Source: Semisulcospira habei (lineage: Eukaryota > Mollusca > Gastropoda > Semisulcospiridae). From it: DNA of 64,000 nt. Of the stretch, positions 39,793 to 51,664 are shown piece after piece. A program made the translations under genes and the position numbers. Location of the stretch: contig BTPG01000002.1 of assembly GCA_036245525.1 (NCBI GenBank), positions 161,979,376-162,043,375 of the forward strand, read 5' to 3'. The notes below the pieces were generated by a model. The model saw nothing but the letters and a program-made list of their open reading frames with translations. It was not told the origin of the DNA and made no database searches. Each line of letters starts with the position of its first letter. Positions within the stretch are counted from its first letter, which is position 1.

Positions 39793-41139
39793 CTCCACCA
39801 GGGAGGCCCCTTTGGGGGCTTAACTGCCTGTCCCAAGTCAGGATAAAGGAGGAGGGTTAGGCGTGGGGCTAGCGACTCCACCCTGTAAAAAGAAACTTGC
39901 TACGGAAACGACAACAAGGAGCATCCTTCGCCGGGAGCAGGCAGGTTTTAGGAAAGGCAAGTCCTGCATTGACCATATTTTCGTACTGAGACAGATCCTT
40001 GAGCAGTCTAACGAATGGAATGGATCCCTCTATGTGGTCTTTGTAGACTTTGAGAAGGCCTTCGACAGTCTGCATCGAGACTCCCTTTGGAAAATCCTGC
40101 GATACTATGGAATCCCCCAGAAACTTGTCAACGTCATCAGGTCCCTGTACAAGAATTTTGAGTGCAGAGTCGTCCACAACAACCAGCTCACCGAACCGTT
40201 TAAGGTGGAAACCGGAGTGAAACAAGGATGTATTCTTTCGCCAATCCTATTCTCAATGGCAATTGATTGGATCATGCGCCGCACCACAGAGGGAAGGAGG
40301 CAGGGAATTCAGTGGACGCTGACCTCAATGCTGGATGACCTCGACTACGCCGATGATATCGGGCTGCTGGCAAGCAGAAACCAGGACATGCAACAGAAGA
40401 CACAACAGTTGACACAGTCAGCAAGCTCCATAGGTCTCGGGGTCAACATTAGGAAGACTCAAGTCATGAGGAAGAACACCATAGTGGGCGACCCAATCAC
40501 CATCAATGACCAACCTCTGCAAGAGGTGGACGAGTTCACGTACCTGGGCAGCAAGGTTACCACAGATGGAGACTGCACAAGGGAGATCACCACAAGAATC
40601 AGCAAAGCCAACCAAGCCTTCGCAATGCTGAAACCCATCTGGAGGACCACAAGCCTGAGCATCCACACCAAGCTCCGTATTTTTAAGAGCAACGTGCTGA
40701 GTGTCCTTCTATATGGGTCAGAATGCTGGAAATCCACTACCGCTACGGAACGCAAGCTGGATGTCTTCCAGAACAAGTGCCTGCGACGGATCATGAAGGT
40801 CTTCTGGCCAAACATGATTACAAACGAGGAACTACGGAAGAGAGCAGGCGCAGACAGCATCGCTGAAACCATCGCCACACGGAGATGGAGATGGCTAGGC
40901 CACGTTTGCAGAATGTCACCTGACTCATTACCAAGGGTGGCACTGAGATGGACACCACAGGGGAAGAGAAACCGTGGGCGACCAAAGGAGACGTGGCGCC
41001 GAACCGTGGAGCGAGAGCTCAAGAACAGAGGCCTTACTCTGCAAACAGCACCCAAAATAGCAGCTGACAGACAAAAGTGGCGCTCCCTTGCCGTCGCCTC
41101 AAGCACCAGACGGCGCAGAGAGGACTGAATGAATGAATG
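39793..41139 (+). mobile_element. Family C non-LTR element, internally deleted, nested in family A
   Basis: Flanked by a perfect 15-bp duplication ACCCACTGTTTGGAA (39778-39792 and 41140-41154). The 5' about 130 bp resembles the family A 5' UTR in layout (GGCGTGGGGCTAGC then CCACCCTGTAAAAA against GGCGTGGGGGTAGC then CCACCCTGCAAAAA). It then jumps directly into the RT, omitting the endonuclease and first RT boxes. The 3' tail is (GAAT)n at about 41126-41139. The RT frame 39863-41128 is open. Confidence 0.93.
39930..41128 (+). CDS. Family C reverse transcriptase C-terminal two thirds (uninterrupted frame)
   Basis: From about REQAGFRKGKSCIDHIFVLR the frame contains YVVFVDFEKAFDSLHRDSLW (box A Asp), VKQGCILSPILFSMAIDWI (box B), LDDLDYADDIGLLA (box C with both Asp), VNIRKTQVMRKN, FTYLGSKVTTDG and the C-terminal GKRNRGRPKETWRRTVEREL. 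No frameshift or stop occurs. Lacking endonuclease and fingers it cannot retrotranspose alone. It is related to family A (similar boxes) but clearly a different family, with another tail. Confidence 0.9.
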
Positions 41140-42559
41140 ACCCACTGTTTGGAAAGATCTGGGAAGAGGAGGTGATTCCAGCTGACTGGAAGGAGGGGTA
41201 CCTAATCAAGCTTCCCAAGAAAGGCGACCTCAGCAAGTGTTCCAACTACAGAGGAATCACCTTGCTGTCAGTACCAGGAAAGGTCTTCAACAGGATCATC
41301 CTAGAGAGAATGAAGAGCTCCGTTGACCCCCAGCTGAGAGACCAGCAAGCAGGATTCAGGAAGAACCGATCATGTACAGACCAGATCGCCACTCTCCGCA
41401 TCATCGTGGAACAGTCTCTGGAGTGGAGCTCCCCGCTGTACGTCAACTTTGTGGATTATGAGAAAGCATTTGACAGCGTGGACCGAGAGACTCTGTGGAA
41501 ACTCCTACGACACTACGGTGTACCCACAAAGCTCGTCCGCCTGATCAAGAGCAGCTATGATGGCATGACATGTCGCGTGATCCACGAAGGGCAGTTCACC
41601 AGAGAGCTCCAGGTCAGAACTAGTGTCAGGCAGGGGTGTCTGCTGTCTCCGTTCCTCTTCCTACTGGCCATAGACTGGGTCATGAAGATGACCACAGAGC
41701 ACAGACGAAGTGGAATACAGTGGACACTATGGACACAGCTTGACGACCTCGATTTTGCAGACGACTTGGCATTACTGTCCCACACTCATCAACAAATGCA
41801 GGACAAGACCACGAGGCTTGCTGACATCTCGTCCCAAGTGGGCCTCACCATTCACAAACATAAAACAAAGACAATGAGGCTGAACGCAACCAGGGAAGAA
41901 CCAGTCTTGCTTGCTGGCACCCCATTGGAGGAGGTGGAGTCCTTCACCTATCTCGGGAGCATCATAGACAAAAAAGGCGGCACTGATGCAGATGTCAGAG
42001 CACGAATCGGTAAAGCCAGAGCAGCCTTTCTCCAGTTGAAAAACGTGTGGAGTTCCAGAGAGCTGTCACAACACACCAAAGTCCGGATTTTCAACTCCAA
42101 TGTAAAAGCAGTTCTCCTATATGGAGCAGAGACATGGAGATTGACAAAAACCACAGTCAACAGAGTACAGACCTTCATGAACAGTTGCCTTAGAAGAATT
42201 TTGAAAATCCACTGGCCAGAGAAGATCAGCAACGTCAGACTCTGGGAGAGAACAGAGCAGATAACAGCAGAGAATGAAATTGGGCGAAGAAGATGGGGAT
42301 GGATCGGTCACAGTCTGAGAAAGCCAGCTTCCAGTATCACTAGGCAGGCATTGTCATGGAACCCCCAGGGAAAGAGGAAAAGAGGTAGGCCGAGAAACTC
42401 CTGGCGTCGAGACCTCCAAGCAGACATCAAGAGACTGGGAACCACCTGGAGTAGAATCGAAGGAGAAGCACAGGACAGGAGTTGCTGGAGGTCTCTCGTC
42501 GACGGCCTATACCCGGGTAGGGGTGACAGGCGTAAGTAAGTAAGTATGTATATGTGTGT

Positions 42560-43954
42560 GTGCGTATGTATGTAAACAAGAAAATCTTCGATATTTCTGT
42601 ACACACAAACTTGAAACTTGGCGAAATATTTTCTTAAATGGGTGGCTAAGACAGCCTCCGAGCATATTGTAATTGAATGTCTCATTGAAGACATAAACTA
42701 CCGTTCATAGGAAGTCAGTTGACCCAGATTAGAGTCAATAATTTTTGTCATATTTACTTGACCTTTTGCATATGCTAGTTTGGAGAAAGATATTGCATGA
42801 GTTCGTTAGCCAACTTTGAATCCTTTCAATTTCTTTAGTAAAAATTAATTCTTTTCAGAAAAAAATTAAAACGGTAAAAAACCTCGACTTCTAGAGAAAG
42901 TCAGACAGTGGCGGTGACGTAAAAGAGGCAACTCCATCACCATGCAGACACTGACATAATACTCTAAATAATTATGATGTCAATCTCCCTTGGAGATATT
43001 CCGAGCGCGCGCGCATGCACTAACACGAACACACACATCGACCCGCTTTCAGAAGAGTGTGCAGGTGACCCATGTACTTGGTATATCATGTTAGTAGGTA
43101 AAGTCAACCTGCTTTCACGCAAATTATCGCAAGACTGAAATTGTACCGTGAAGTTCTAGTTTTGTCACCATTTTCTCAAGCCTATGAAGCGAAAGTGAAA
43201 CTAGTATCGCCCAAAAAATAAAATTACGTAAAAAACTAAAACTTACGTCATGACAAATGACGTTCGACAAATCAATGACACGTATGTCCTGCGCCCCTTA
43301 CAGAACTCACCGACACATTGGCAGATCTGAAGGACTTTTTCAATAGGAAATAATTCAACATCAGAATCGGGTCAAAGACAAAAGGTAGAGACCTTTGACA
43401 GCAAGAACAGCTCTTATATAGAAGGGACTTTGTGGGTTACGGTTCATCCCATCTTGTTTAATTTGCCAATCAAAACGTTTTCTCAGTGATGTCTTATTTC
43501 AACCAAGATCTTTTTAGAAAAATGTTTTGTTGTTTGACACTGATTCCATGTTACGAAATAAGTTATAGTCTGGTGTCGGATATTTCACTCACTGTACACA
43601 ATCTTAGCTCCAACGCCAAGGGAGGGAGAGGGTTGTGGTAAGGTTGTGGGTGAGGGTCAAGCTATCTAAACTAATTTTTGGACCAACGCCTGATGACGGC
43701 ATCGTATTTCAGGACCCTTCCTTTTCCCTCTTTAGCACCAGCCAGCGGTCAGTGGGTTTTCCATCGCCAGCATTGTCCGCCCCTGAGAGCCAACTTGGTC
43801 TTTATCGTTATAACTGAGATAACGAAAAGGAGGTAGTGATGCATAACCGCTGAGAAATCTGAACTAATAATGTAGCGGGTCCTTGACTGGTTCTCCTCAT
43901 ATTTCAGTCTGACGTGTCGTTATACAAAATTCTACTGCCGCTCCCCTCCTGAAA
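42560..43954 (+). other. Unannotated sequence with one dispersed repeat
   Basis: 42640-42755 shares TTGAA(C)TGT.TCATTGAAGA, GGAAGTCAGTTGACCCA.ATT and CAATTTTTGT with 59265-59362. 43612-43666 (CCAACGCCAAGGGAGGGAG, GGTTGTGGTAAGG, GGTGAGGGTCAAGCTATC) recurs inverted at 46127-46190. No gene is seen. Confidence 0.55.
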
Positions 43955-45160
43955 TATAGCATGCCCCCACGGCTCAGTTCTCAGACTGGACTTGTTTTCC
44001 TTGTGCACCCAGCCTGTGTCCGAGGTGATCGCCAGTAAAGGATGTGAACATCACAAATATGCCGATGACACACAGGTGAAGAAAGATGCTCCTCTCAAAC
44101 ATTCCCGTATCTTCTGCATGACATGGAACAATGTATAGAAGCTGTTAAGGACTGGATGACAGACAACAAGCTAAAACTCAATGAAGAAAAAACAGATGCC
44201 ATTGTGGTAGGCACTCGCCCCAGGTTGAGTGTCTTCCATGATGAGTCCTTGATCGTTTGTGGACAGGACATCCCTCTCAAAAAATGGTGTGAAAAACGTA
44301 GGTGTTTACATTGACAATGTGATGTCTATGAAGGATCATGTGGCTCACCTGTCCCGCTGCTGCTGTCTTGAGCACAGGAGGCTTAGATCTGTTGTACAGT
44401 ACTGTATTGATGATGCCTGTAAGCAAATCGCTTGTTCACAGATTTTGTCAAGGCTAGACTACTGTAACTCTTTAATGTCAGGTATGTCGAACGATCTGCT
44501 CTTCAGACTCCAGAAGATTCAAAACCAAGCAGCAAGACTTGTTCTGAAAAAAAATCAAAGCGTGACCACATCACTCCCTTGTTTAAGCAGTTACACTGGC
44601 TTCCTGTGAAGTTCAGAATTGAATACAAAATTGCTTCCCTCGTTTTTCAGGTCTTTTATAAAACACTCCCGGCATACTTGTCTTCCAGTCTCCCTGTCTA
44701 TACACCAGGCAGAGTATTGCGCTGCAGCACTGACGACAGAATATTGACTACCCCCAGAGTGTCCTTAAAAACCTTTGGACAGCGGTCCTTTTCTTTCCAA
44801 GCTCCCAAAGTGTGGAATGCTCTTCCCCATGATGTTCGCTATGCACCATCTTTGGCCATTTTCAGGGCTAGATTGAAAACATATTTCTTCAACCTGGCCT
44901 TTGAAAGGGATTGATAAATCCTACTTTTTCCCATCAACCTGTATATAATTGACCAGGCTCTTAAAATGTTATGTTTATTATTTTAGTATTGTGTCGGTGT
45001 GCATTTGGACCTATGAATGGTTGTGTTTTTGTACGTTGTCTGTACTTTAGTTAGTTAATTTCAGTTAGATTATCTAGATGTAAACCTCTCTGAGCCATTC
45101 TTTGTGGGGATACTGCGCTATAATAGAAGAGTTATATATTACTGATTATTATTATTATAT
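43955..45160 (+). mobile_element. 5'-truncated L2/CR1-like LINE, third copy
   Basis: Starts near RT box B, here PHGSVL (canonical PQGSVL), then TQPVSEVIASKGCEHHKYAD with an intact YADDTQ box near 44057. After frameshifts come AVKDWMTDNKLKLNEEKTDA, KNVGVYIDNVMSMKDHV, LSRLDYCNSLMSGM, LQKIQNQAARLVL and the C-terminal FGQRSFSFQAPKVWNALPHD. The 3' UTR ends GCGCTATAATAGAAGAG and a short (ATT)n at 45139-45152. More diverged than the 26.6-kb copy. Confidence 0.88.
44040..44914 (+). pseudogene. RT remnant of the third L2/CR1-like LINE
   Basis: At least three frames are needed (44040-44100, 44123-44290, 44259-44570, 44579-44914). The stop ends in FNLAFERD. Box A is absent and box B is mutated. Confidence 0.85.
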
Positions 45161-47249
45161 TTTTTTTAAAAACAGGCTAACTGAACCGATATATTTGATG
45201 ACGGAACACACCAAATTTCAAAACCTAATTTTGAAACAATATTTTGAGACAATCTGTGCATTTTGCAGACTCACTTTACATACTTATTAGATCCCTCGGA
45301 TGAGTAAGCCACTGCGGAGTTATTTGCGTATCCAGGGCCTTCCATCCACAAGAAGCATACATTTTCATGAGCCCATGCATGTTGTAAAGGCTGCCGTGAA
45401 TCAACGTGCTCTTTTTTACCTTTTACATATATCGGCCTCGTTTGCATCCTAAAAGTTTCTGTCTACCCTTTGTCCATTCACCTGTATTTGCCTTTTTAAA
45501 ACTCTCCCTACTGTCTGCACTGCCTGTAGCTCTTGATATTGGATGTGTGTTGCTAAATGGTCTTAGCTTTATTTATGCCCCATGTGTTAGGTTTATTTAA
45601 TGTATTGGACCGGCTGGCGACATACATTCAATGTTATGTTTAGGGGTTTTTTTTACAAGCAGTGCAGGCACGTCCTGAGAAAGTCTTGTTGCTGTCGGGA
45701 CGTTAAGCAATGTATAATCAATCAATCAATCCTAAAGTTGAGGGTGTTATTAAAGCGCAGAATGGACTAGAAGAAGTAGAGTTGCACATACTATAATTAT
45801 GAAACTCATATGAACAGTGTGGACATAATTAAAGTGTATTTCTGATACGTATGAAACGCCTTAGCGTACATATTTAATCCATGATATCTGCAATTAATTC
45901 CCATGAGCCGATTCAGTCTCTGGGGGTTCATAGTGATCTATGTCAACTGCAGTTGTACTGGTCCGACTTGGCTATTATTAGACACTGTTACCAGCCAAAA
46001 TGAAGAGAAGACAGAAAAAGGAAGCAAGACTGAACTGGAAGGGGAATTGTGGCGAGTAAACGGATAATCAAAACAAAACAAACACCGGGGCAGCGCTGGC
46101 GCTGATGACAGATAGCTTGACAGATAGCGTGACCCTCACCCACCTCACTTACCACAACCCTCTGCCTCCTCTTGGCGTTCGACTTAAGACTGTATAAGTA
46201 AGTGACATTTCTTTTATTGTTAAAAAGAGCACAGGAAACCCTCCAGCCTTTTGGCCAATCATTGCTGTCATGTGATTCATAGTATTGCAGACCTAAGTCC
46301 ATAGGTCTACAGGGAGATTAGCATCACTGCACCTCATCATCTTGAGTGTCCACACATCCACATCACTGTTTATGTTGTTGAACTCCTTGTCTTTGAATCA
46401 TGGTGTGAGCAAAATAATCTTTTATTTTATTTTTTAATTAAGGGTCATAACGGTGTGTATGTGGATGCATACGTGTACTTTCAAGTTAAGGAATTTTTTT
46501 GGTATACTCTTTACTTCAACAAAACAAAAGCTATGACACAAACCCAACATGTATGTGTGTGTGTGATTTATAACAACTTTATTGCTGTTTATTAAAATGT
46601 ATTCAGTTTTGTTTTTATTTTGGAAATATGTGAGATATTTTAGGGGGGAGGGGGGGGGGGAAACAAAAACATAAAAACATGATTGTTTGCACATGCATAG
46701 TATTGATATGGTGGAAGTCAAGTCACCACTTACTAAATGTGAGAATAATTCTAACCTGGAGACAAGAAAACATGCCTCTGTTAGCTTTTGACCTGATGTA
46801 GGCTCTTGATTTTAATGTTTTTGATTTTCTAGAGGCAGCCTGTTGTCAACAGTTTGACTCAAGTGTCACATGTGAAAGCTTACCACTGCTGTTATTGTAC
46901 ATGTTTTCAGGTCTTGATTAGCCTTCTGTTCATGTTGATATAGTTAATCCCTGTTTTTACACCTGAATAGATTAATGAATTAAATCTGATCACTGTGTGC
47001 CTCATTAAAAATGATAACACTAATCATGTTGTAAGTTTGAAAATATCATGCCCTTGTTTGAGAAATAAAGGTTTGAAACGAGCAGTTAACTCTTTGTTTT
47101 TATTTATTCGTGTGTTTCCGTCGCCTTCAAGTTTTACTTTGTGTGAAAATGAAGTGTAATGCAAACAGGCGCAGTATTGGGATAATGTAGGTGTTCTGAG
47201 AAAAAGTTAAATAACGAGTAAATGAAAAACAGCTACAACAACCCAAGTG
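45161..47249 (+). other. Mostly unannotated, AT-rich; possible retroelement tail and 3' end
   Basis: 45640-45731 ends GCTGTCGGGACGTTAAGCAA followed by (AATC)n, a form typical of retroelement 3' ends, but no coding part is visible. 46127-46190 is the inverted partner of 43612-43666. AATAAA occurs at about 47063 in GAGAAATAAAGG. No convincing exon was found. Confidence 0.45.
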
Positions 47250-47253
47250 AAAA
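47250..47253 (-). terminator. Pol III terminator of tRNA-Sec
   Basis: On the minus strand TTTT occurs 6-9 bases after the last tRNA base, with a second TTTTT at 47225-47229 as a backup. Confidence 0.75.
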
Positions 47254-47258
47254 TGTAA

Positions 47259-47345
47259 CGCCCGAAAGGTGGAATTGAACCACTCCGACGTCAATCGGCT
47301 ACAGGTTTGAAGCCTGCACCCCAGACCACTGAGGTTCATCCGGGC
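47259..47345 (-). tRNA. tRNA-Sec(TCA): Selenocysteine tRNA, anticodon TCA
   Basis: On the minus strand the 87-nt RNA begins GCCCGGATGAACCTCAGTGG and ends TTCAATTCCACCTTTCGGGCG minus its first base. It has the extended acceptor-T arrangement, the six-pair D stem (CCTCAG with CTGGGG), the anticodon loop CTTCAAA with TCA at 47308-47310, and a long variable arm (CCGA...TCGG). The T loop TTCAATT is intact. Length and most bases equal the vertebrate tRNA-Sec as I know it; the variable arm differs by compensating changes. It is charged with Ser, converted to Sec and delivered to UGA codons with a SECIS element. No selenoprotein gene is recognisable in the window. Confidence 0.97.
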
Positions 47346-47367
47346 AATTATAAAGAATCGTGAAAAT

Positions 47368-47375
47368 CTTATATA
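47368..47375 (-). promoter_or_regulatory. TATA box of tRNA-Sec (class III Pol III promoter)
   Basis: TATATAAG on the minus strand spans -30 to -23 relative to the first tRNA base. Animal tRNA-Sec genes use an external TATA plus proximal sequence element instead of internal boxes only. A PSE would be expected at about -65 to -45 (47390-47410); that sequence is AT-rich, but I cannot assign a motif. Confidence 0.8.
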
Positions 47376-47409
47376 CCATAACACATTAAGAAATATGTGT
47401 TCAAAGGTG

Positions 47410-50400
47410 CCTTCTTGAAATTGTAGTGCATTCTAGTTTCTTTTAGACTAAATTTCAAAATACGGCTTTAAATTCTTAGTATACATACTTTATTTATTGG
47501 GCATATATGTCGCATTTATAAAACACATAATGGGTGCAGTGTATGGTATAAAAAAAGATATTTATTGAATTTATATGCACTCAACTCAAAGGTGGACAAC
47601 TCACTCGTACTCTATAGTGTAGTGCATCTTACAGATAGGCAAGAAACTGTGTATATTATTATCATTTTCATAATGCTAAGAACAATTTTCTTGAAATCAA
47701 CAATATCTCATTTTACATTTTACTCGTACCCGCCGCCCCACCTAGAGACATACGGAACACAGATTACCGAAACATATCGCCACACTCCTCTGGCCAAGAC
47801 TACATTATCTGTCCGCGCGCGAAACCTCAACTTCTTTGTTCGTCGGTCCCTTCGGGATCACAGCAACAATTTCTGTAAGAACCCTCCATTTGATAAAATG
47901 GTGGTTGAATGTTTGTACCTGTTAAAAGTCTGTGCGTACCATTACGGTATACACTTCAACAACTGCCGTATAATTTTGTAACCTTCATAAACATGGCTGT
48001 GACACTGGCAGCCAGCAGCTAGGGGTTAAGCCGGCCGCTTGTTCCGCCATTTTGCATTGAGGCCTTGCTGGGGATAAGTTGAACACGGTCAAGATACAGT
48101 GATTGTGAGCGACTCCTCTGTGGAGTTAGGCATAAAAAAAACGAATGTATCTTCCATTCTCTCTATATTGTGTCGATATTTTATTTCCGTTCCAGGTGAT
48201 TTACGTTCCACATACAAAAGTTGGTTGGTGGTTTTGTGATGTACGCAGCGAAAAACCGAGTTGATCAAAGGCGACCTGAAAGATTTTAGTGTGATTCGGA
48301 CTCACTTTCTACGTAATTTATTTTGATAATTTCGATACTGATTTGGTGCGATTTTTAATCTGTATGGCAAGATGAGCATGAGCACAAAAAGACCTCACCA
48401 CATAAAAATCGACATTCGTGAACAAAGGCTAGTCCCGCTGCAAGTATAGAGTTCAGGTGTAATAGCGCGGGGTGTATAAATGTGCCATGGGCTTCGCGCT
48501 GTTCTTGAAGTACACACAGATCGCTCGGGCTGTGCTGGGCTTGGATAGTGAGCGCTGTACACCGAGCACTGCGAGGACAAGGCAAAACGCATTCGTCAGA
48601 TCTTACCGTGGGGCATGTCCACTGGGCCTGCCATTCAGAAACCTATAGACTCTTGGCAGCCGACATGCCCGGACCAAAATTATAGAAAACCAAACAAGCA
48701 GTGTGTTGGAGATTGAAAGGTTAACACGGCACAGAGGCTTCGTTAGCCGTGGATACTCATTTTGACACGACCAAAATGATGTTTCGATAAGGTTTTGCGG
48801 TGTTCTATTTTTGGTCGCCTCGGTGGCTAAGCTCACTCGGTGGTATATTGAGCGCCCTCTTACTCCCTCTGTCTTAGAAACAAGGGTATAAACAAATTCA
48901 GCCACAGAGCCTCATAGGCCTTTGTAACCGTCGCGGACTCGTGACGACTAAGATGGGGGGCGTTCGCTTCGAGGGCACGGTTAGAACAGTCAGCGTGGAG
49001 CAGCGAGCCCGCATTGTGGACATCGTGCATAGATCCTCATCAGCCTGCAGCCTGCGACGCTTTACCAAAATTTATGCGTCTTTCAGATGTGTGGCGTTCG
49101 CTGTGGAGTGATTCGAGTAGAGAAGTGGAGCTGGTTCTCAGGCAGTGTGTAGCTAGTCCAATAGTGGCGAACCCCTTTTTTGTGGCATAGATCCTCATAA
49201 GCCCCCGCAGATGACGAAAACTGTTGTGATGCTTCTAACTGATGGTATCAACTGCGGGTAAATGAAATGTTCCTCGCACAGAGGGCAATATTAGGTTTTT
49301 CACCAACGACTAAAATTGAACCAAGCGTCCGTGTTCCCTGCGGGTGAACCGGTTGAAGCCAGTTTGTAATGAACACAGAGTTAAATTTCAATATAGCTCT
49401 GTGTTAATGTGGACCGAGGTGGAATTGTAAGTTCACTGTTTTCAGCCCCTCGGCCTAGATGTTTATGGCGGACGCTCGTGGAAGAGTCGGCGTAGACCTG
49501 GCGGTTTAGCTGTGCGCTGTTAGTCGATGCAAATATACAATAAAACGATTTTAATTTTGTGGATGCTGATGTTACATCTTCATATTGTAGATCTAAATAC
49601 TGGCAAATCATACCAGTCTCATAAAACGTCAGGTTCAATAATACTGATCGAAGTATTTAGTGTCGCAAAGTGTAACCGTTGTATTTATCATTTTTTAAAC
49701 ACCGACACACACACACGGCAGGTTATCAGATTCAGGAAATTAAAGACAGACTTTTTGCAATTCAAAATCTGACCGAGCGAGCCGAGTCACCGAGTCAAAC
49801 TGAGAGGCGGCTTGCCCCGCCGAATCACTGAACTGCAATGGCGGGGTAGAAAACCCACTGTACATGTAGGCCGAGTTCTCAATGATTATCGAGTGCAAGG
49901 GCTCAGTGGAAGTGTGTACACTTTCAGACCGTCTTAGTAAAGAACGAATTTCAAGGGCCTTGAACGTGAAGTACCTACTTCCAGTATCCCATCATTAAAC
50001 TGGTTCATCACCACTGATTCATGGATAGAGCTTGTCGGGGTCACTCTGCACAGTGGTCACCAAGCCTGGCGTGTGAAAATGTGACTGACGCGGGCGACCG
50101 CCATTACTTCAGACGAAGCCGGCATCGCCGGCAAAAACGGCCGGATAACCTGAATACGAAACGCATCTTGACGCTGTACTTCATCTTCAGTCGGACGAAC
50201 GGGGTCTGCACAGAATTTCCCGAACTGAGACTGAAGAACGTTCTAAAGCGGTAGCGGTAACAGTCATGAGCAACAGTACATAGAGGTCCCGAGCTATTCA
50301 AGCCGACTGAACACCTTAAACGACATATGCCGGACCGCGCCATGGTCGCGGATCTGTCGCCAGAACCATAATGTACACTTCACTGCGGGACATCTCAGTG

Positions 50401-50449
50401 CAAATTCAACGGCCGTGATTTGCGATCAAGTTCAGTAGGGCTCGATGTG
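47410..50449 (+). other. Unannotated; increasing CpG content
   Basis: The ORF at 47565-47981 (138 codons) has no recognisable domain. A CCGCCATTTTGC word at 48050 resembles a YY1-type promoter motif, but no exon is evident. A small inverted repeat (ACACAGAG...CTCTGTGT) lies at about 49375-49405. From about 48.9 kb the sequence is richer in CpG than the flanking AT-rich regions. Confidence 0.4.
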
Positions 50450-50520
50450 TTAACCCTTTGTGTGTTGGTAGCGCCTTTTAGTGTCCGCGATGATTCCTGT
50501 AGGAACACTACGTTTGGTCT
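50450..50520. repeat. Partial hairpin of family H4
   Basis: TTAACCCTTTGTGTGTTGGT, AGC..CTTTTAG and ATGATTCCTGTAGGAA align with 22334-22390, but the second arm is lost. Confidence 0.5.
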
Positions 50521-51639
50521 CACGATGATAGTTCACTGTCACAGTGAGTCAGTATCTAAGTCCTCTGCATTTAAGGTTTGGTTGTCATACAGTTACTACG
50601 GCAACGCCCGGCGTTAGCCTAAGAAAAGGAACTGACACAAAGATACAGTTGGCTCCGTCATGAAGTTTCCCCATGACTTAGACGCAAAAGCGACATTTCA
50701 CACTGAGTTGAGCCTGACCACCCTGAAGTAGTGGTAAACTGAACAAGGCCGGCTGGTCTGGTAACTCAGTGACTCGAGACTGACCGCCGGGATCATCATC
50801 ATCACAGCGAACGCCAGGCCGGACGGCTGTGGGCACCGCGATATTCAGTGTCACGGCCGGGTCAGTGACGTGACCCTTCTGAGATAAGACACCGAAGCCA
50901 GCTGACGCCGTCGTCAGCCCAGCCCGTGTCACTCTGACGTCAATCCGGCTAATGGCTTCTGTGACGCAGTCAGTGGTGAACACCTTTGTCACTAAGAAGC
51001 AACTCCGGGTCAGTCTCAGGTCAGTTCAGTGCCGTCAGTCGCCGGCGCGAAATCCCAGTGGCGTTCATAGGTCAACTCCAGTTACGGCCGATTGACTATC
51101 TTGGTCGATCCGCCCGTCCATTTTGAGCTTGTGGCGGTGAGCTTAGATTTGCAAACAATTTCGTTGACTACATAGTCAGCATCAAGCTGAGTATCATATT
51201 ATAAACACACCGAGCCGAAGGTCGAAACTTCAATAACTGGTTTGGGAGTTGTCCGCCTCTGGACTGAGACCTACACAGGCAAAATAACAGCTTGGGAGAT
51301 CGAGTACAATTGACCATAACTCGTCATAGCTGGTATCCTCCTAAAATACCTCTTCAGTTCAGGCCCCTGTACTGATTTTACAACACAAGGCACCGGTGTT
51401 TTCTGTCATACACGCATGTCGGTCACGCGGCACGTGCACACTAAAGTCACAAATAAACCCTGAGCAAAATCCATCGGTCGGCATCGGCCGTGAGGTTACG
51501 ACCACACTGAGGAGACCAGACTTGATTACCTAAGCACGACGCAGGAACTTCCAAGTAAACAACTCGTCACCAGTAAATGCAGATACAGAACACTGCAGCA
51601 AGGTCGGATACAACAGCGTAGAACAACACTTTTTCAGAG
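50521..51639 (+). other. CpG-rich non-coding sequence
   Basis: Many CpG, CAGT and ACTG words and no long frame with recognisable motifs. Nothing can be assigned. Confidence 0.4.
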
Positions 51640-51664
51640 GTACACACACACACACACCGTCTCA

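Larger units (their letters stand above)
38251..42539 (+). pseudogene. Family A endonuclease-reverse transcriptase, broken
   Basis: Endonuclease starts MGTWNVKTMYQSGK at 38251. A TAA at 38539-38541 interrupts after AAFRTK, where the other copy reads through. GDFNAKIGEDNTGYEE follows at 38677. A 5-bp loss near 38842 and a 2-bp loss near 39514 shift the frame. RT begins about 39600 and is cut by the family C insertion after YPLFG. It resumes FGKIWEEEVIPADWKEGYLI at 41146 and is then open to 42539 with FVDYEKAFDSVDRETLW, RQGCLLSPFLFLLAIDW, DFADDLALL, and the basic GKRKRGRPRNSWRRDL C-terminus. Confidence 0.92.
37894..42544 (+). mobile_element. Full-length family A retrotransposon split by a family C element
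   Basis: Begins CCTCGCGCTGGGACC like the 22153 copy and ends in TAAGTAAG at 42544. TATGTATATGTGTGT flanks it at 37879-37893 and 42545-42559 (15 bp, although in simple sequence). Without the insertion 39793-41139 and its duplication its length is about 3.3 kb, equal to the minus-strand copy. The C-terminal half (41155-42539) is an undamaged frame, while the N-terminal half has a stop and two frameshifts. Confidence 0.93.

Noticed and set aside
41133..41160. Start of a new gene at 41133 (MNDPLFGKIW)
   Set aside because: The Met-Asn-Asp comes from the family C tail and the rest is the target duplication; it is a junction artefact, not a start.
47565..47981. 138-codon frame near tRNA-Sec as a conserved gene
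   Set aside because: Low-complexity hydrophobic start and no family motif; no supporting signals were found.
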